From an uncultured Clostridia bacterium (GTDB lineage Bacteria > Bacillota > Clostridia > Oscillospirales > Ruminococcaceae), in contig CANPXN010000015.1 in assembly GCA_947586185.1 (NCBI GenBank), positions 1 through 61,590 of the forward strand: a stretch of 61,590 bases of DNA, given 5' to 3'. The translations under genes were made by a program, and so were the position numbers. Below the pieces are notes generated by a model. That model was given only the letters and a program-made list of their open reading frames with translations, ran no database searches and was not told the DNA's origin. Shown piece by piece: positions 31,802 through 40,060 of this stretch. The first letter of the stretch is position 1, and each line of letters starts with the position of its first letter.

Positions 31802-32667
31802 TATTTAAGCTCCCATTCCTTTATCTGCTTAGCTTCTTCATACATTGTACAATAGCTCTCATGCCTTGACTTCGGTATCTCTCCGCTTTCCACAGCCTGA
31901 GCTATTGCACAGCCCTTTTCGCCGGTATGTGAACAGTCCCGAAATTTGCACATGCCCTCAAACTGCCTGAACTCACGGAAACATTCGCTCAACTCCTCCT
32001 TGCGGATTATCCCATAACGATTTGTTTCAAAGGTGGAAAATCCGGGAGTATCTGCAATATAGCCTCCCCACGGAAGTCTGTAAAGCTCCGCATGCCTTGT
32101 GGTATGCCTTCCTCTTCCAAGCTTTTTGCTTATCTCCCCTGTCGGTATGTCAAAATCTGAACAGACCTCGTTGAGAAGAGTCGATTTTCCCGCTCCGGAA
32201 TTTCCCGTAAAGGCGCTTATTTTTCCTTTCAGAATCTGCCTTATCTCACTTGCCGGATCATCTGAATTATAGTCTATTACGCATACTCTTATTCCGGCTC
32301 TGCGGTATATTTCAGAAAACTCCCTGTAGTCCTCAATGTCTATTTTGGTAACTGCTATCACAGGCTCGATATTCTGATACTCAGCCACAGCAATAAACTT
32401 GTCCAGTATAAGCATGTTAGGCGCAGGCTCGGACATTGATATCACAAATATAAGCTGGTCAAGATTTGCAAGAGGAGGTCTTGTTATGCTGTTTTTCCTC
32501 GGCAGTACCTCTGTAATTACCCCGTCTGAAAATTCCGCTCTGTCCCCCACGCTTGGAGAAATACCTCTGTTGCGGAATATCCCCCTTGCTTTGCACTGAA
32601 ATATGCCGTCGGGGGACTCGATAACATAGAGTCCCCCGATTGATTTAGTTATAATGCCCTCTGCCAT
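31801..32667 (-). CDS. rsgA: ribosome small-subunit biogenesis GTPase RsgA
   Basis: The 288-residue circularly permuted GTPase acts in 30S maturation. It has an OB-fold N-terminus, G4 VTKID, G1 GNSGAGKSTLLN, G3 DTPGF, and a C-terminal zinc motif (CKFRDCSHTGEKGCAI). It is coupled to prkC upstream and thiN downstream by TAATG overlaps. The rpe gene found next to it in Bacillus is absent. Confidence 0.95.
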   Translation of the reverse strand: MAEGIITKSIGGLYVIESPDGIFQCKARGIFRNRGISPSVGDRAEFSDGVITEVLPRKNSITRPPLANLDQLIFVISMSEPAPNMLILDKFIAVAEYQNIEPVIAVTKIDIEDYREFSEIYRRAGIRVCVIDYNSDDPASEIRQILKGKISAFTGNSGAGKSTLLNEVCSDFDIPTGEISKKLGRGRHTTRHAELYRLPWGGYIADTPGFSTFETNRYGIIRKEELSECFREFRQFEGMCKFRDCSHTGEKGCAIAQAVESGEIPKSRHESYCTMYEEAKQIKEWELK

Positions 32668-34862
32668 TAATCTACCACCACATTGCTGTCTTCATAGTTC
32701 ACCTCAGAAGCCTGAGTCGCAGGAGGCTGAGTTGCAGGAGGCTGAGTTGCAGGAGGCTGAGTAACAACTACCGGAGGCTGAGTTGCAGGAGGCTGTGTCA
32801 CAACTCCCTCAACAGCCTTAAACGCTGTATCTATATCCTCGGAAACCGTGTTGAACTCGCCCTTTTCAAAATCCATTTCATATTTTCCCATTTCATAGGA
32901 CATTCCGTTGCTCAGATTATTAAGGACCGCAGTAATGGTCTTGCTGCCCTTTCCTGGAACAGTTATCTTCGCTTCCTTTGAATAATCTGCGGCGACTGTA
33001 AGACTCTCGTAGATCGGAGAGCTTCCGTCATAGAAGGAAATAGTAAATCTTCCGGTAGCAGTGCTCGGCAAATAGAAGGTCATATCAACTGTGCCGTCCG
33101 GCTCCTTTCCTGTGCTGACAGTAAAGGTGATCGTTGAATCCGAAGGAACCTTTTCTCCCGGCTCTATGCTCTGTTCAAGAATAATTCCCTCATCCTCGGA
33201 TGAATCCTTTTTCTTTGTTTTTACTTTAAGTCCCAGGAATCCGCACTTCTCCTTGGCATCTTCAATATCCTGCCCTACATAATTGTCCATTTCAATTTCT
33301 TTAGCTTCATTTCCTGTGCTTACATATACAAGTACTGTTGAACCCGGTTCGACCTCGGAGAGAGCCTCCGGTTCGGTTTTTATAACAAGCTCTGCCTCAA
33401 CATCGCTGTCGCCAAGCTCCTTAAATTCAACCACAAGTCCAAGGGATTCAATAGCCTGACCTGCCGTTTTATAGTGGTAGTTGACCACGTTAGGCACCTT
33501 TACGGTCTTAGGTCCGAGACTTACACATACGTAAACAGTTTCGTTCTTAGAGATTTTCTTGCCCTCTTTTGTAAGCTGATCGTATATCTTATCCTTTTCA
33601 AGGTCGGAGTAGCCCTTCTCCTTTACCTGTATGTCAAGGTCCGGATAAAGCTCTACTGCCTCGTTATAATCGTAACCGATAAGGTTAGGCATTGCAAAAT
33701 TATCGCCCTTATTGTTTTCTCCGCTGAGTACTCCCTTAACAAGGGTCGCAATAAAGAATACCGCAACCATAATTACAACGACGGTAACGGCTGACAGAAT
33801 AGGCACAAACAAGGATTTCTCCTTACCCTCCTCCTCGTCAAGATCGGAATAGTCCTCGTCGTATTCATCCATATAATTCCTATTTTTGCTGAGCTGACTT
33901 TCAACGTTGTCATAATCATCGTCGTCAGTATAAACCATGGCGTCGTCATCGTTTACAGCTTCAAAGTATCTTGTAGGAGAATCCTCCCCTGCCGGAACGC
34001 TGACGCTCTGCTTCACATATCCGAAAACAATTGACGGATCGGCCTTGAACTTTTCAATATCGTCCATCATTTCAATGGCTGTCTGATATCTGTCCTCCGG
34101 ATTCTTTTCCATTGCATGCATTATGATCTCTTCGAGACCCACAGGGATATTCGGATTAATGCTTCTTGGCGCCTCTGCCTGATTATGCATGTGCATTACT
34201 GCAATTGAAACCGGATTATCAGTATCAAAAGGCTTCTGTCCCGTGAGCATTTCATAGAGCATAACCCCTACAGAATAAAGATCGCTTTTTGCGTCGGTAA
34301 CGTCGCCTCTCGCCTGCTCAGGGCTTATATAGTGTACAGTGCCGATAGCCTGATCGGTAGCCGTCTTACCCTCTTCCCTTGCGAATTTAGCGATACCGAA
34401 GTCCATGACCTTTATAGTGCCGTCGGTAAACATCATTATGTTCTGAGGCTTTATATCCCTATGGACAATGCCCCTCTCATGGGCATGCTGCAAGGCTCTC
34501 AGTATCTGTATTACAAAATGGACAGCGTCCTTCCAGTCCAGAACATGCTCATTTTCTATATATTCCTTTAAGGTTATGCCGTCGATATATTCCATAACGA
34601 TAAACTGGATCTTCTCAGAAAATCCCACATCATATATCTTTACAATATTAGGATGTGAAAGAACGGCAATAGCCTTTGACTCGTTTCTGAATCTTCTGAG
34701 AAACTCCTCGCTTTCGGCAAATTCCTTTTTCAATATCTTTACCGCAACAGTCTTGTTGTCAACAACATCCACTGCCTTATAGACGTCCGCCATGCCTCCC
34801 TCGCCGATAAGCTCGGTAAGCTCATACCTTCCGTCAAGCTTCTTTCCAATGTTCTTATCCAT
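32667..34862 (-). CDS. prkC: PASTA-domain Ser/Thr protein kinase (PrkC/Stk)
   Basis: The 731-residue membrane kinase senses cell wall. Its Hanks kinase domain is at about 12-275 (GEGGMADVY, VAVKILKKEF, HRDIKPQNIM, DFG, APE-like SPEQARGD). An acidic linker follows, then a transmembrane helix near 350-378 and three PASTA repeats at about 390-590. After the PASTA repeats come a beta-rich segment of about 110 residues and a C-terminal tail of TQPPA repeats. These last two parts are additions to the usual layout and may contact peptidoglycan or surface proteins. AGGAG precedes the ATG. Confidence 0.95.
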   Translation of the reverse strand: MDKNIGKKLDGRYELTELIGEGGMADVYKAVDVVDNKTVAVKILKKEFAESEEFLRRFRNESKAIAVLSHPNIVKIYDVGFSEKIQFIVMEYIDGITLKEYIENEHVLDWKDAVHFVIQILRALQHAHERGIVHRDIKPQNIMMFTDGTIKVMDFGIAKFAREEGKTATDQAIGTVHYISPEQARGDVTDAKSDLYSVGVMLYEMLTGQKPFDTDNPVSIAVMHMHNQAEAPRSINPNIPVGLEEIIMHAMEKNPEDRYQTAIEMMDDIEKFKADPSIVFGYVKQSVSVPAGEDSPTRYFEAVNDDDAMVYTDDDDYDNVESQLSKNRNYMDEYDEDYSDLDEEEGKEKSLFVPILSAVTVVVIMVAVFFIATLVKGVLSGENNKGDNFAMPNLIGYDYNEAVELYPDLDIQVKEKGYSDLEKDKIYDQLTKEGKKISKNETVYVCVSLGPKTVKVPNVVNYHYKTAGQAIESLGLVVEFKELGDSDVEAELVIKTEPEALSEVEPGSTVLVYVSTGNEAKEIEMDNYVGQDIEDAKEKCGFLGLKVKTKKKDSSEDEGIILEQSIEPGEKVPSDSTITFTVSTGKEPDGTVDMTFYLPSTATGRFTISFYDGSSPIYESLTVAADYSKEAKITVPGKGSKTITAVLNNLSNGMSYEMGKYEMDFEKGEFNTVSEDIDTAFKAVEGVVTQPPATQPPVVVTQPPATQPPATQPPATQASEVNYEDSNVVVD

Positions 34863-34885
34863 TCAACTCTACACTCCTGTATATC

Positions 34886-35620
34886 TCAATCTGTTATTAC
34901 CGCCAAAGTTATGTTATCCCTTCCGCCCTTGCTCAGCGCAAGATCAATAAGCTTTCCGGAAACCTCCTCAAGAGGACTGCTCTGAAGCACTTCATATATT
35001 TCCTCGTCGCTGCAATAGCCGGATAGTCCGTCGGAGCAAAGAATTATCTTGAAGTTGTCTATGCGCTTTAAGCGGAAAAAGTCGGGCTTTACAATTTTTT
35101 CAACCCCTACAGCCTTTGTAAGCATATTTCTCTTTGGATGATTAAAGACCTGGCTCCGGTCGATCTTTCCCTGCTGTAAAAGCATATTCACAACGGTATG
35201 ATCGGAGGTTATCTGATTAAGCTCGCCGTTCCAGATATAGTAGGCTCTGCTGTCCCCGACGTTTGCAACATAGACATATTTGTCGTCAATATAGACCGCA
35301 ACGCATGTAGTTCCCATTCCGAAGCTTTTGTAATCCATTCTTGCCGTTGTATAGACAACAGAATTAGCCGCAGATATAGAAGCCGTCATAAGCTGCCTTA
35401 CCGCAACGGTATCCATATCCCCTGAATAGCCTTCACTGAACCGCCTGAATACTTCATTTATGGCTATACTGCTGGCTTCATGACCTGAGCGTTCGCCTCC
35501 CATACCGTCGCAAACGACTGCAAGGACGTTTCCGCCGAACTCGTCCACACGAACCATATCCTGATTTTCTTCACGTACAAGACCTATATCGGTCGCACTG
35601 ACATACTTCAATATCTTCAC
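34886..35620 (-). CDS. stp: PP2C-type protein phosphatase (Stp/PrpC)
   Basis: The 244-residue metal-dependent phosphatase opposes the PASTA kinase. Motifs REENQDMVRV, VCDGMGGERSGHEAS, VGDSRAYYI, LTKAVGVE, LCSDGLSGY and GGRDNITLAVI carry the Mg/Mn ligands. Its ATG overlaps the rlmN stop by 4 bp, and prkC follows after 23 bp. Confidence 0.95.
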   Translation of the reverse strand: MKILKYVSATDIGLVREENQDMVRVDEFGGNVLAVVCDGMGGERSGHEASSIAINEVFRRFSEGYSGDMDTVAVRQLMTASISAANSVVYTTARMDYKSFGMGTTCVAVYIDDKYVYVANVGDSRAYYIWNGELNQITSDHTVVNMLLQQGKIDRSQVFNHPKRNMLTKAVGVEKIVKPDFFRLKRIDNFKIILCSDGLSGYCSDEEIYEVLQSSPLEEVSGKLIDLALSKGGRDNITLAVITD

Positions 35621-36657
35621 CTCTGTTTTCCCTTTTCAGCTTCACGCCTAAGCTGTCCGCAGGCAGCGTTTATATCGCTTCCAAGGGTTCTTCTTACTGT
35701 TGCGTTAATACCCATGTCCATAAGATACTTTTGAAATTTAAGCGCCGATTCACGGCTTGATCTATATTTTCTTTCCTTTACTTTGTTTACCGGTATGAGA
35801 TTTACATGACAATTCATTCCCCATATCAGCGCTGACAGCTTTGCTGCGTCTTCATGGGAAGAATTTACTCCGTCAATAACGGCATACTCAAAGGTGACCC
35901 TTCTTCCGGTCTTTTCTATATATCCCCTGCATGCGTTTATAAGCTCGTCTATATTATATGTTCTGTTGACCGGCATTATTTCACTTCTGCGGCTGTTTTC
36001 CGGACTGTGAAGGGATACTGAAAGAGTAAGACCCAGCCGCAGCTCTGCAAGCTCGTTTATTTTAGGAACGATACCGCATGTGGAAAGAGTAACGTGCCTG
36101 AGACTCAGACCATTTCCCTCATGATCCGATACAAGACGGAGAAACCTTATCACATTGTCAAAGTTATCCAAAGGCTCGCCGATACCCATAAGTACTATCC
36201 CGGTGATCTTCCTTCCGCTGTCTCTCTCGGTTTCATAGACCTGATTTAAAATTTCCGACGGCTCTAAGTTCCTTACAAAGCCTGCAATAGTGGAAGCGCA
36301 GAAATTACATCCCATTTTGCACCCAACCTGAGTTGACACGCAAAGGCTCATTCCGTAGCTGTATTCCATCAAAACGGTTTCAATATGTCCGCCGTCAGAA
36401 AGCTCATACAGATATTTTACCGTATTATCCATGCAAGATTCAAGCTTTCTCACTATAATTAGTTGATTTAGACAAAACCTAACAGCTAATTTTGTACGAA
36501 GCTCCAAAGATAAATCAGTCATTTCATCAAAGCTGCGCACTTTTTTTACATGAAGCCACTTAAATATCTGTTTTGCTCTGAATTTTTTCTCGCCCAGCTT
36601 CAGAATTTCCTCTTCAAGCTCGCTGAGAGTCAGCGACAAAATATCTGTCTTTTCCAA
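35617..36657 (-). CDS. rlmN: 23S rRNA/tRNA adenine-C2 methyltransferase RlmN
   Basis: The 346-residue radical SAM enzyme methylates A2503 of 23S rRNA. The cluster is CKMGCNFCAS (CxxxCxxC), with MGIGEPLDN and VNLIPVNKV following. Start is taken as TTG at 36657 (EKTDILSLTLSELEEEI), which matches where homologues begin and lies just after the rsmB stop. The frame stays open to a TTG at 36723 inside rsmB. Confidence 0.93.
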   Translation of the reverse strand: MEKTDILSLTLSELEEEILKLGEKKFRAKQIFKWLHVKKVRSFDEMTDLSLELRTKLAVRFCLNQLIIVRKLESCMDNTVKYLYELSDGGHIETVLMEYSYGMSLCVSTQVGCKMGCNFCASTIAGFVRNLEPSEILNQVYETERDSGRKITGIVLMGIGEPLDNFDNVIRFLRLVSDHEGNGLSLRHVTLSTCGIVPKINELAELRLGLTLSVSLHSPENSRRSEIMPVNRTYNIDELINACRGYIEKTGRRVTFEYAVIDGVNSSHEDAAKLSALIWGMNCHVNLIPVNKVKERKYRSSRESALKFQKYLMDMGINATVRRTLGSDINAACGQLRREAEKGKQR

Positions 36658-36661
36658 TGTT

Positions 36662-37972
36662 TCACCCGATTCTTCTAAGCTTTGAAATAAAAAATCCGTC
36701 GCTTCCGAAATACTCCGGAACAAGAGTCGCCCTGTAACCTCCGAACGGCTCTCCCAGGTCCTCCAGAAAGCTTATGCCTTTATAATCACTGTGATTTTCA
36801 AGGAAACGCTTAATAACCTCATCGTTTTCAGCACGGCTTAAAGTGCATGTGGAGTATACAAGCTCTCCGCCGATTTTAAGGTATGAAGCGGCATTTTCAA
36901 GAATGCCGTACTGGATTTCCGGAAGTTTCTCAAATTCCTCCGGAGCTTTATATTTTATCTCAGGCTTGCGCCTTATGACTCCAAGCCCTGAGCAAGGAAC
37001 ATCGCATAAAATTTTATCCGCAGGGGGAATATCCTCATTGTGCTTTGAAGCATCGCCGCATTCGGCAATTATATTTGAAAGTCCAAGACGCTGGGCGCCT
37101 TTTTGTATAAGCCTTACTCTGCTTTCATGGAGGTCAAAAGCGTATATACTGCCTTTTCCATTCATAAGCTGAGCCATAGTAAAGGCTTTCCCTCCCGGAG
37201 CGGAACACATATCCAGAACCGTTTCCCCCTCCTTCGGGGAGAGAGCCATACAGCACAGCTGAGAAGCTATATCCTGAACATGGAACATGCCATTTTTAAA
37301 AGCCTCCGATTTTGTAACGGCAGCCGGATTTCCAAGCGCTGCACAGTGCTCCGGCATGCTGCACATTTGCGGCTGGAGTTCCTCCATTTCTCTGAGAATA
37401 TCTCCATCGCTACCCTTTAACGTATTCAGTCTTACCGTTACAGGAGGCTTTTCACAGTAGCTTTTAAGCAGTGATACCGCCGCAGACTCGCCGTATTCCT
37501 CTATAAGCTTGTTTACAAGCCACTGCGGAGAGGAATACATGACCGCCATTTTCTGGGACTTTTTATCCGGATACTTTATTTCAAAGCCGTCACGCTGAAA
37601 GCTTCTTAAAACTGCATTGACAAAGCCTGAAAGCCTCTGGAGCCTCATTTTTTTAGCAAGCTTCACACTTTCATTTATTGCTGCACTTTCGGGAACGCCA
37701 TCCATATATTTAAGCTGGTATATTCCGATCCTGAGTATATTCAAAATATCCGGGTGAAGCTTTGAAAGCTTCGTTTTACTGTAACCGGAAATAATATGAT
37801 CGAGGGTTATCCTTCTTTCAAGCACTCCGTAATAAAGAGATGTACAGAAAGCTTTTTCCCTTTGCTCCATATCCCACTCCGACAAAGCGGAGTCAAGGAG
37901 GATATTTGAATATCCCCCTCCGGAAAATGTCCTCCCCAGCAGCTTTACAGCACAGTATCTTGCGCTGCTCAT
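36662..37972 (-). CDS. rsmB: 16S rRNA cytosine-C5 methyltransferase RsmB
   Basis: The 436-residue enzyme has an N-terminal NusB-like RNA-binding domain (about 1-140). The C-terminal Rossmann methyltransferase has VLDMCSAPGGKAFTMAQL for SAM binding. The catalytic cysteine pair lies in DVPCSGLGVIRRKPEI and YSTCTLSRAEN. It overlaps the upstream zinc peptidase gene by 4 bp. Confidence 0.94.
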   Translation of the reverse strand: MSSARYCAVKLLGRTFSGGGYSNILLDSALSEWDMEQREKAFCTSLYYGVLERRITLDHIISGYSKTKLSKLHPDILNILRIGIYQLKYMDGVPESAAINESVKLAKKMRLQRLSGFVNAVLRSFQRDGFEIKYPDKKSQKMAVMYSSPQWLVNKLIEEYGESAAVSLLKSYCEKPPVTVRLNTLKGSDGDILREMEELQPQMCSMPEHCAALGNPAAVTKSEAFKNGMFHVQDIASQLCCMALSPKEGETVLDMCSAPGGKAFTMAQLMNGKGSIYAFDLHESRVRLIQKGAQRLGLSNIIAECGDASKHNEDIPPADKILCDVPCSGLGVIRRKPEIKYKAPEEFEKLPEIQYGILENAASYLKIGGELVYSTCTLSRAENDEVIKRFLENHSDYKGISFLEDLGEPFGGYRATLVPEYFGSDGFFISKLRRIG

Positions 37973-38643
37973 CTGTCATCCCTGCTTCTTGCCATAAGAA
38001 GTAGCCTTACAAGATGCATAACAGCAGTAAACAATGCGGCAACATAGGTAAGCGCCGCAGCCGTAAGCACCTTTCTTGACGCTTTAAGCTCGCTTCCCTC
38101 CAGCATATTATAGCTTTCAAGGGTCTTCATAGCTCTTGAGCTTGCGTCAAACTCTACAAAGAGTGTTACGAACTGAAAAAATACAACTGCAAAGAAAAGA
38201 ATAATTCCAAAGTTTATAAGTGCCGTTGCTCCTGAGATAAGTCCTATCAGAACAAGGGGATATGAAAGTGATGAGCCTATATTTGTCAGAGGAATTACCT
38301 TTGTACGTATCTTTATGGGAGTATACCCTACCGCATGCTGGACCGCATGCCCAACCTCGTGAGCGGCAACCCCCACCGCTGCAACGGAGGAGCTGTTATA
38401 AGTGGAATCCGAAAGTCTTACAACATTTGCCCTTGGGTCGTAGTGATCTGTAAGATTGCCGGAAATGTGTTCTATCCCGACATTATAAAGTCCGTTTGAA
38501 TCAAGTATCTGTCTTGCAGCTCCAGCGCCTGTAAGACCTCTTGAATTGAACATCTTCTGATATCTGCTGTATGTGGCTTTAACATTTGCCGAAGCGATCA
38601 TAGCCACGATCAAAGGAATAATCGCAAGTAAATAATAGTACAT
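37969..38643 (-). CDS. membrane zinc metallopeptidase (Zn_peptidase_2 / YugP family)
   Basis: The 224-residue protein has three to four hydrophobic segments and a zinc motif AAHEVGHAVQHA. Start 38643 (MYYYLLAIIPL) is chosen because AAAGGAG lies 8 nt upstream; a TTG further out is weaker. It is a conserved neighbour of fmt and rsmB in Clostridia. Substrate unknown. Confidence 0.9.
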   Translation of the reverse strand: MYYYLLAIIPLIVAMIASANVKATYSRYQKMFNSRGLTGAGAARQILDSNGLYNVGIEHISGNLTDHYDPRANVVRLSDSTYNSSSVAAVGVAAHEVGHAVQHAVGYTPIKIRTKVIPLTNIGSSLSYPLVLIGLISGATALINFGIILFFAVVFFQFVTLFVEFDASSRAMKTLESYNMLEGSELKASRKVLTAAALTYVAALFTAVMHLVRLLLMARSRDDR

Positions 38644-38661
38644 AGTACATTCTCCTTTCAA

Positions 38662-39588
38662 TTACCCCAGAATCTGCCCCTTTGAAAGCTTTCTTCCTCT
38701 CAGGAAGGCGTCTGCCGCCATGCGTTTTCCGCCCTCGTACTGAACCTCCAGAAAGCTTATGCACCTACCGTCGCCGCATACTATTGTAAAGCTCTCCGGA
38801 TCGGCGACTGTTCCCGGAGCCTCTGTTGATATCATATCGGATATTGTGCTTTTATATACCTTGAGTCTTTTCCCCTCCAGCATGGTAAAGCCTGTAATAC
38901 CTCTTATTGTGTTATGGACTGTCTGAACCGGCTTGGAAAAGTCAAGAGCGCTCATATCCTTTGTTATCATTTTTGCATAGGTGGAGCTTTCGTCGTCCTG
39001 CTTCTGAGGACTTAAAGTTCCGTTTTTCACCGCCTCAACTGTTTTAAGGAGAACCTCAGCTCCCATTTCCGAAAGCCTGTCATGAAGCTGTGATGCGGTT
39101 TCGTCCTCACCTATTTCAGTTTCAGCCTTAATAAGCATATCTCCTGTGTCAAGGCCCTTTTCCATCATCATGGAGGTGACTCCTGTCTTCCTTTTTCCGT
39201 CAAGAACACACCACTGTATCGGAGCTGCTCCTCTGTATTCCGGGAGCAGTGAAGCATGTATATTTATACAGCCATGCTCAGGAAGATTCAAAACGCTTTC
39301 CGGAAGTATTTGTCCATAGGCAACTACGATTATAAGCTCCGGAGCGAGCTGTCTTAAAGTATCGAGAGCGCTTTCAGCGTCTTCTCCCTTTCGCAGAGAA
39401 ACAGGCTGATACACGGGAATACCGTACTCCACAGCGCATTTTTTCACCGGAGTAGGTATCATCTTATAGCCTCTGCCCTTTGGCTTATCCGGCTGGGTAA
39501 AAACAGCAGCGACCTCGTTTTCGCTTTCCGCCAGCGCTTTAAGGCATGGCACTGCAAAATCCGGGGTTCCCATAAAAACAATTTTCAT
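38662..39588 (-). CDS. fmt: methionyl-tRNA formyltransferase
   Basis: The 308-residue enzyme formylates initiator Met-tRNA. Motifs KIVFMGTPDFAVPCL at the N-terminus, INIHASLLPEYRGAAPIQW and GVTSMMMEKGLDTGDML are intact. Start 39588 follows GGAGG at 9 nt; the frame is open to 39612. Gene order def-fmt is conserved. Confidence 0.96.
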   Translation of the reverse strand: MKIVFMGTPDFAVPCLKALAESENEVAAVFTQPDKPKGRGYKMIPTPVKKCAVEYGIPVYQPVSLRKGEDAESALDTLRQLAPELIIVVAYGQILPESVLNLPEHGCINIHASLLPEYRGAAPIQWCVLDGKRKTGVTSMMMEKGLDTGDMLIKAETEIGEDETASQLHDRLSEMGAEVLLKTVEAVKNGTLSPQKQDDESSTYAKMITKDMSALDFSKPVQTVHNTIRGITGFTMLEGKRLKVYKSTISDMISTEAPGTVADPESFTIVCGDGRCISFLEVQYEGGKRMAADAFLRGRKLSKGQILG

Positions 39589-39592
39589 ATAC

Positions 39593-40051
39593 TCATTCCT
39601 CCGGCTGGACAAATTCCTCTACAATATCAATGAAAAGCTTGCCGTCAAGGTGATCGACCTCATGGCATGCGCATACTGCGCCAAGCTCTGTAAGATTCAT
39701 TTCAAAAAACTCTCCATGCCTGTCCTGAGCCTTTAGGCGGCACTTGGCAGGACGGGTCACATATCCCCACTGCTGAGGACAGGAAAGACATCCCTCAACG
39801 CCTCTCTGCTTTCCGCTTTTCTTTATGATCTCAGGATTTACTGCCTCAATAAGACCGTCTCCCACGTCGATCACGACCACACGCTTTAGTATGCCCACCT
39901 GAGGCGCTGCAAGTCCTACTCCCTGAGCCTTGTAAAGAGTTTCCGTCATATCGTCAATAAGCTGACCCAACTTTTCATCAAAGACCTCAACTGTCTTACA
40001 TTTCTTTCTCAGTACCGGATCGTCCTTCTGTCTTATATTTCTCAGTGCCAT
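39593..40051 (-). CDS. def: peptide deformylase
   Basis: The 152-residue iron/zinc hydrolase removes N-formyl from new proteins. All three family motifs are present: GVGLAAPQVG, EGCLSCP and HEVDHLDG (HExxH). It precedes fmt by 4 bp. Confidence 0.96.
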   Translation of the reverse strand: MALRNIRQKDDPVLRKKCKTVEVFDEKLGQLIDDMTETLYKAQGVGLAAPQVGILKRVVVIDVGDGLIEAVNPEIIKKSGKQRGVEGCLSCPQQWGYVTRPAKCRLKAQDRHGEFFEMNLTELGAVCACHEVDHLDGKLFIDIVEEFVQPEE

Positions 40052-40060
40052 AACTTCCTC

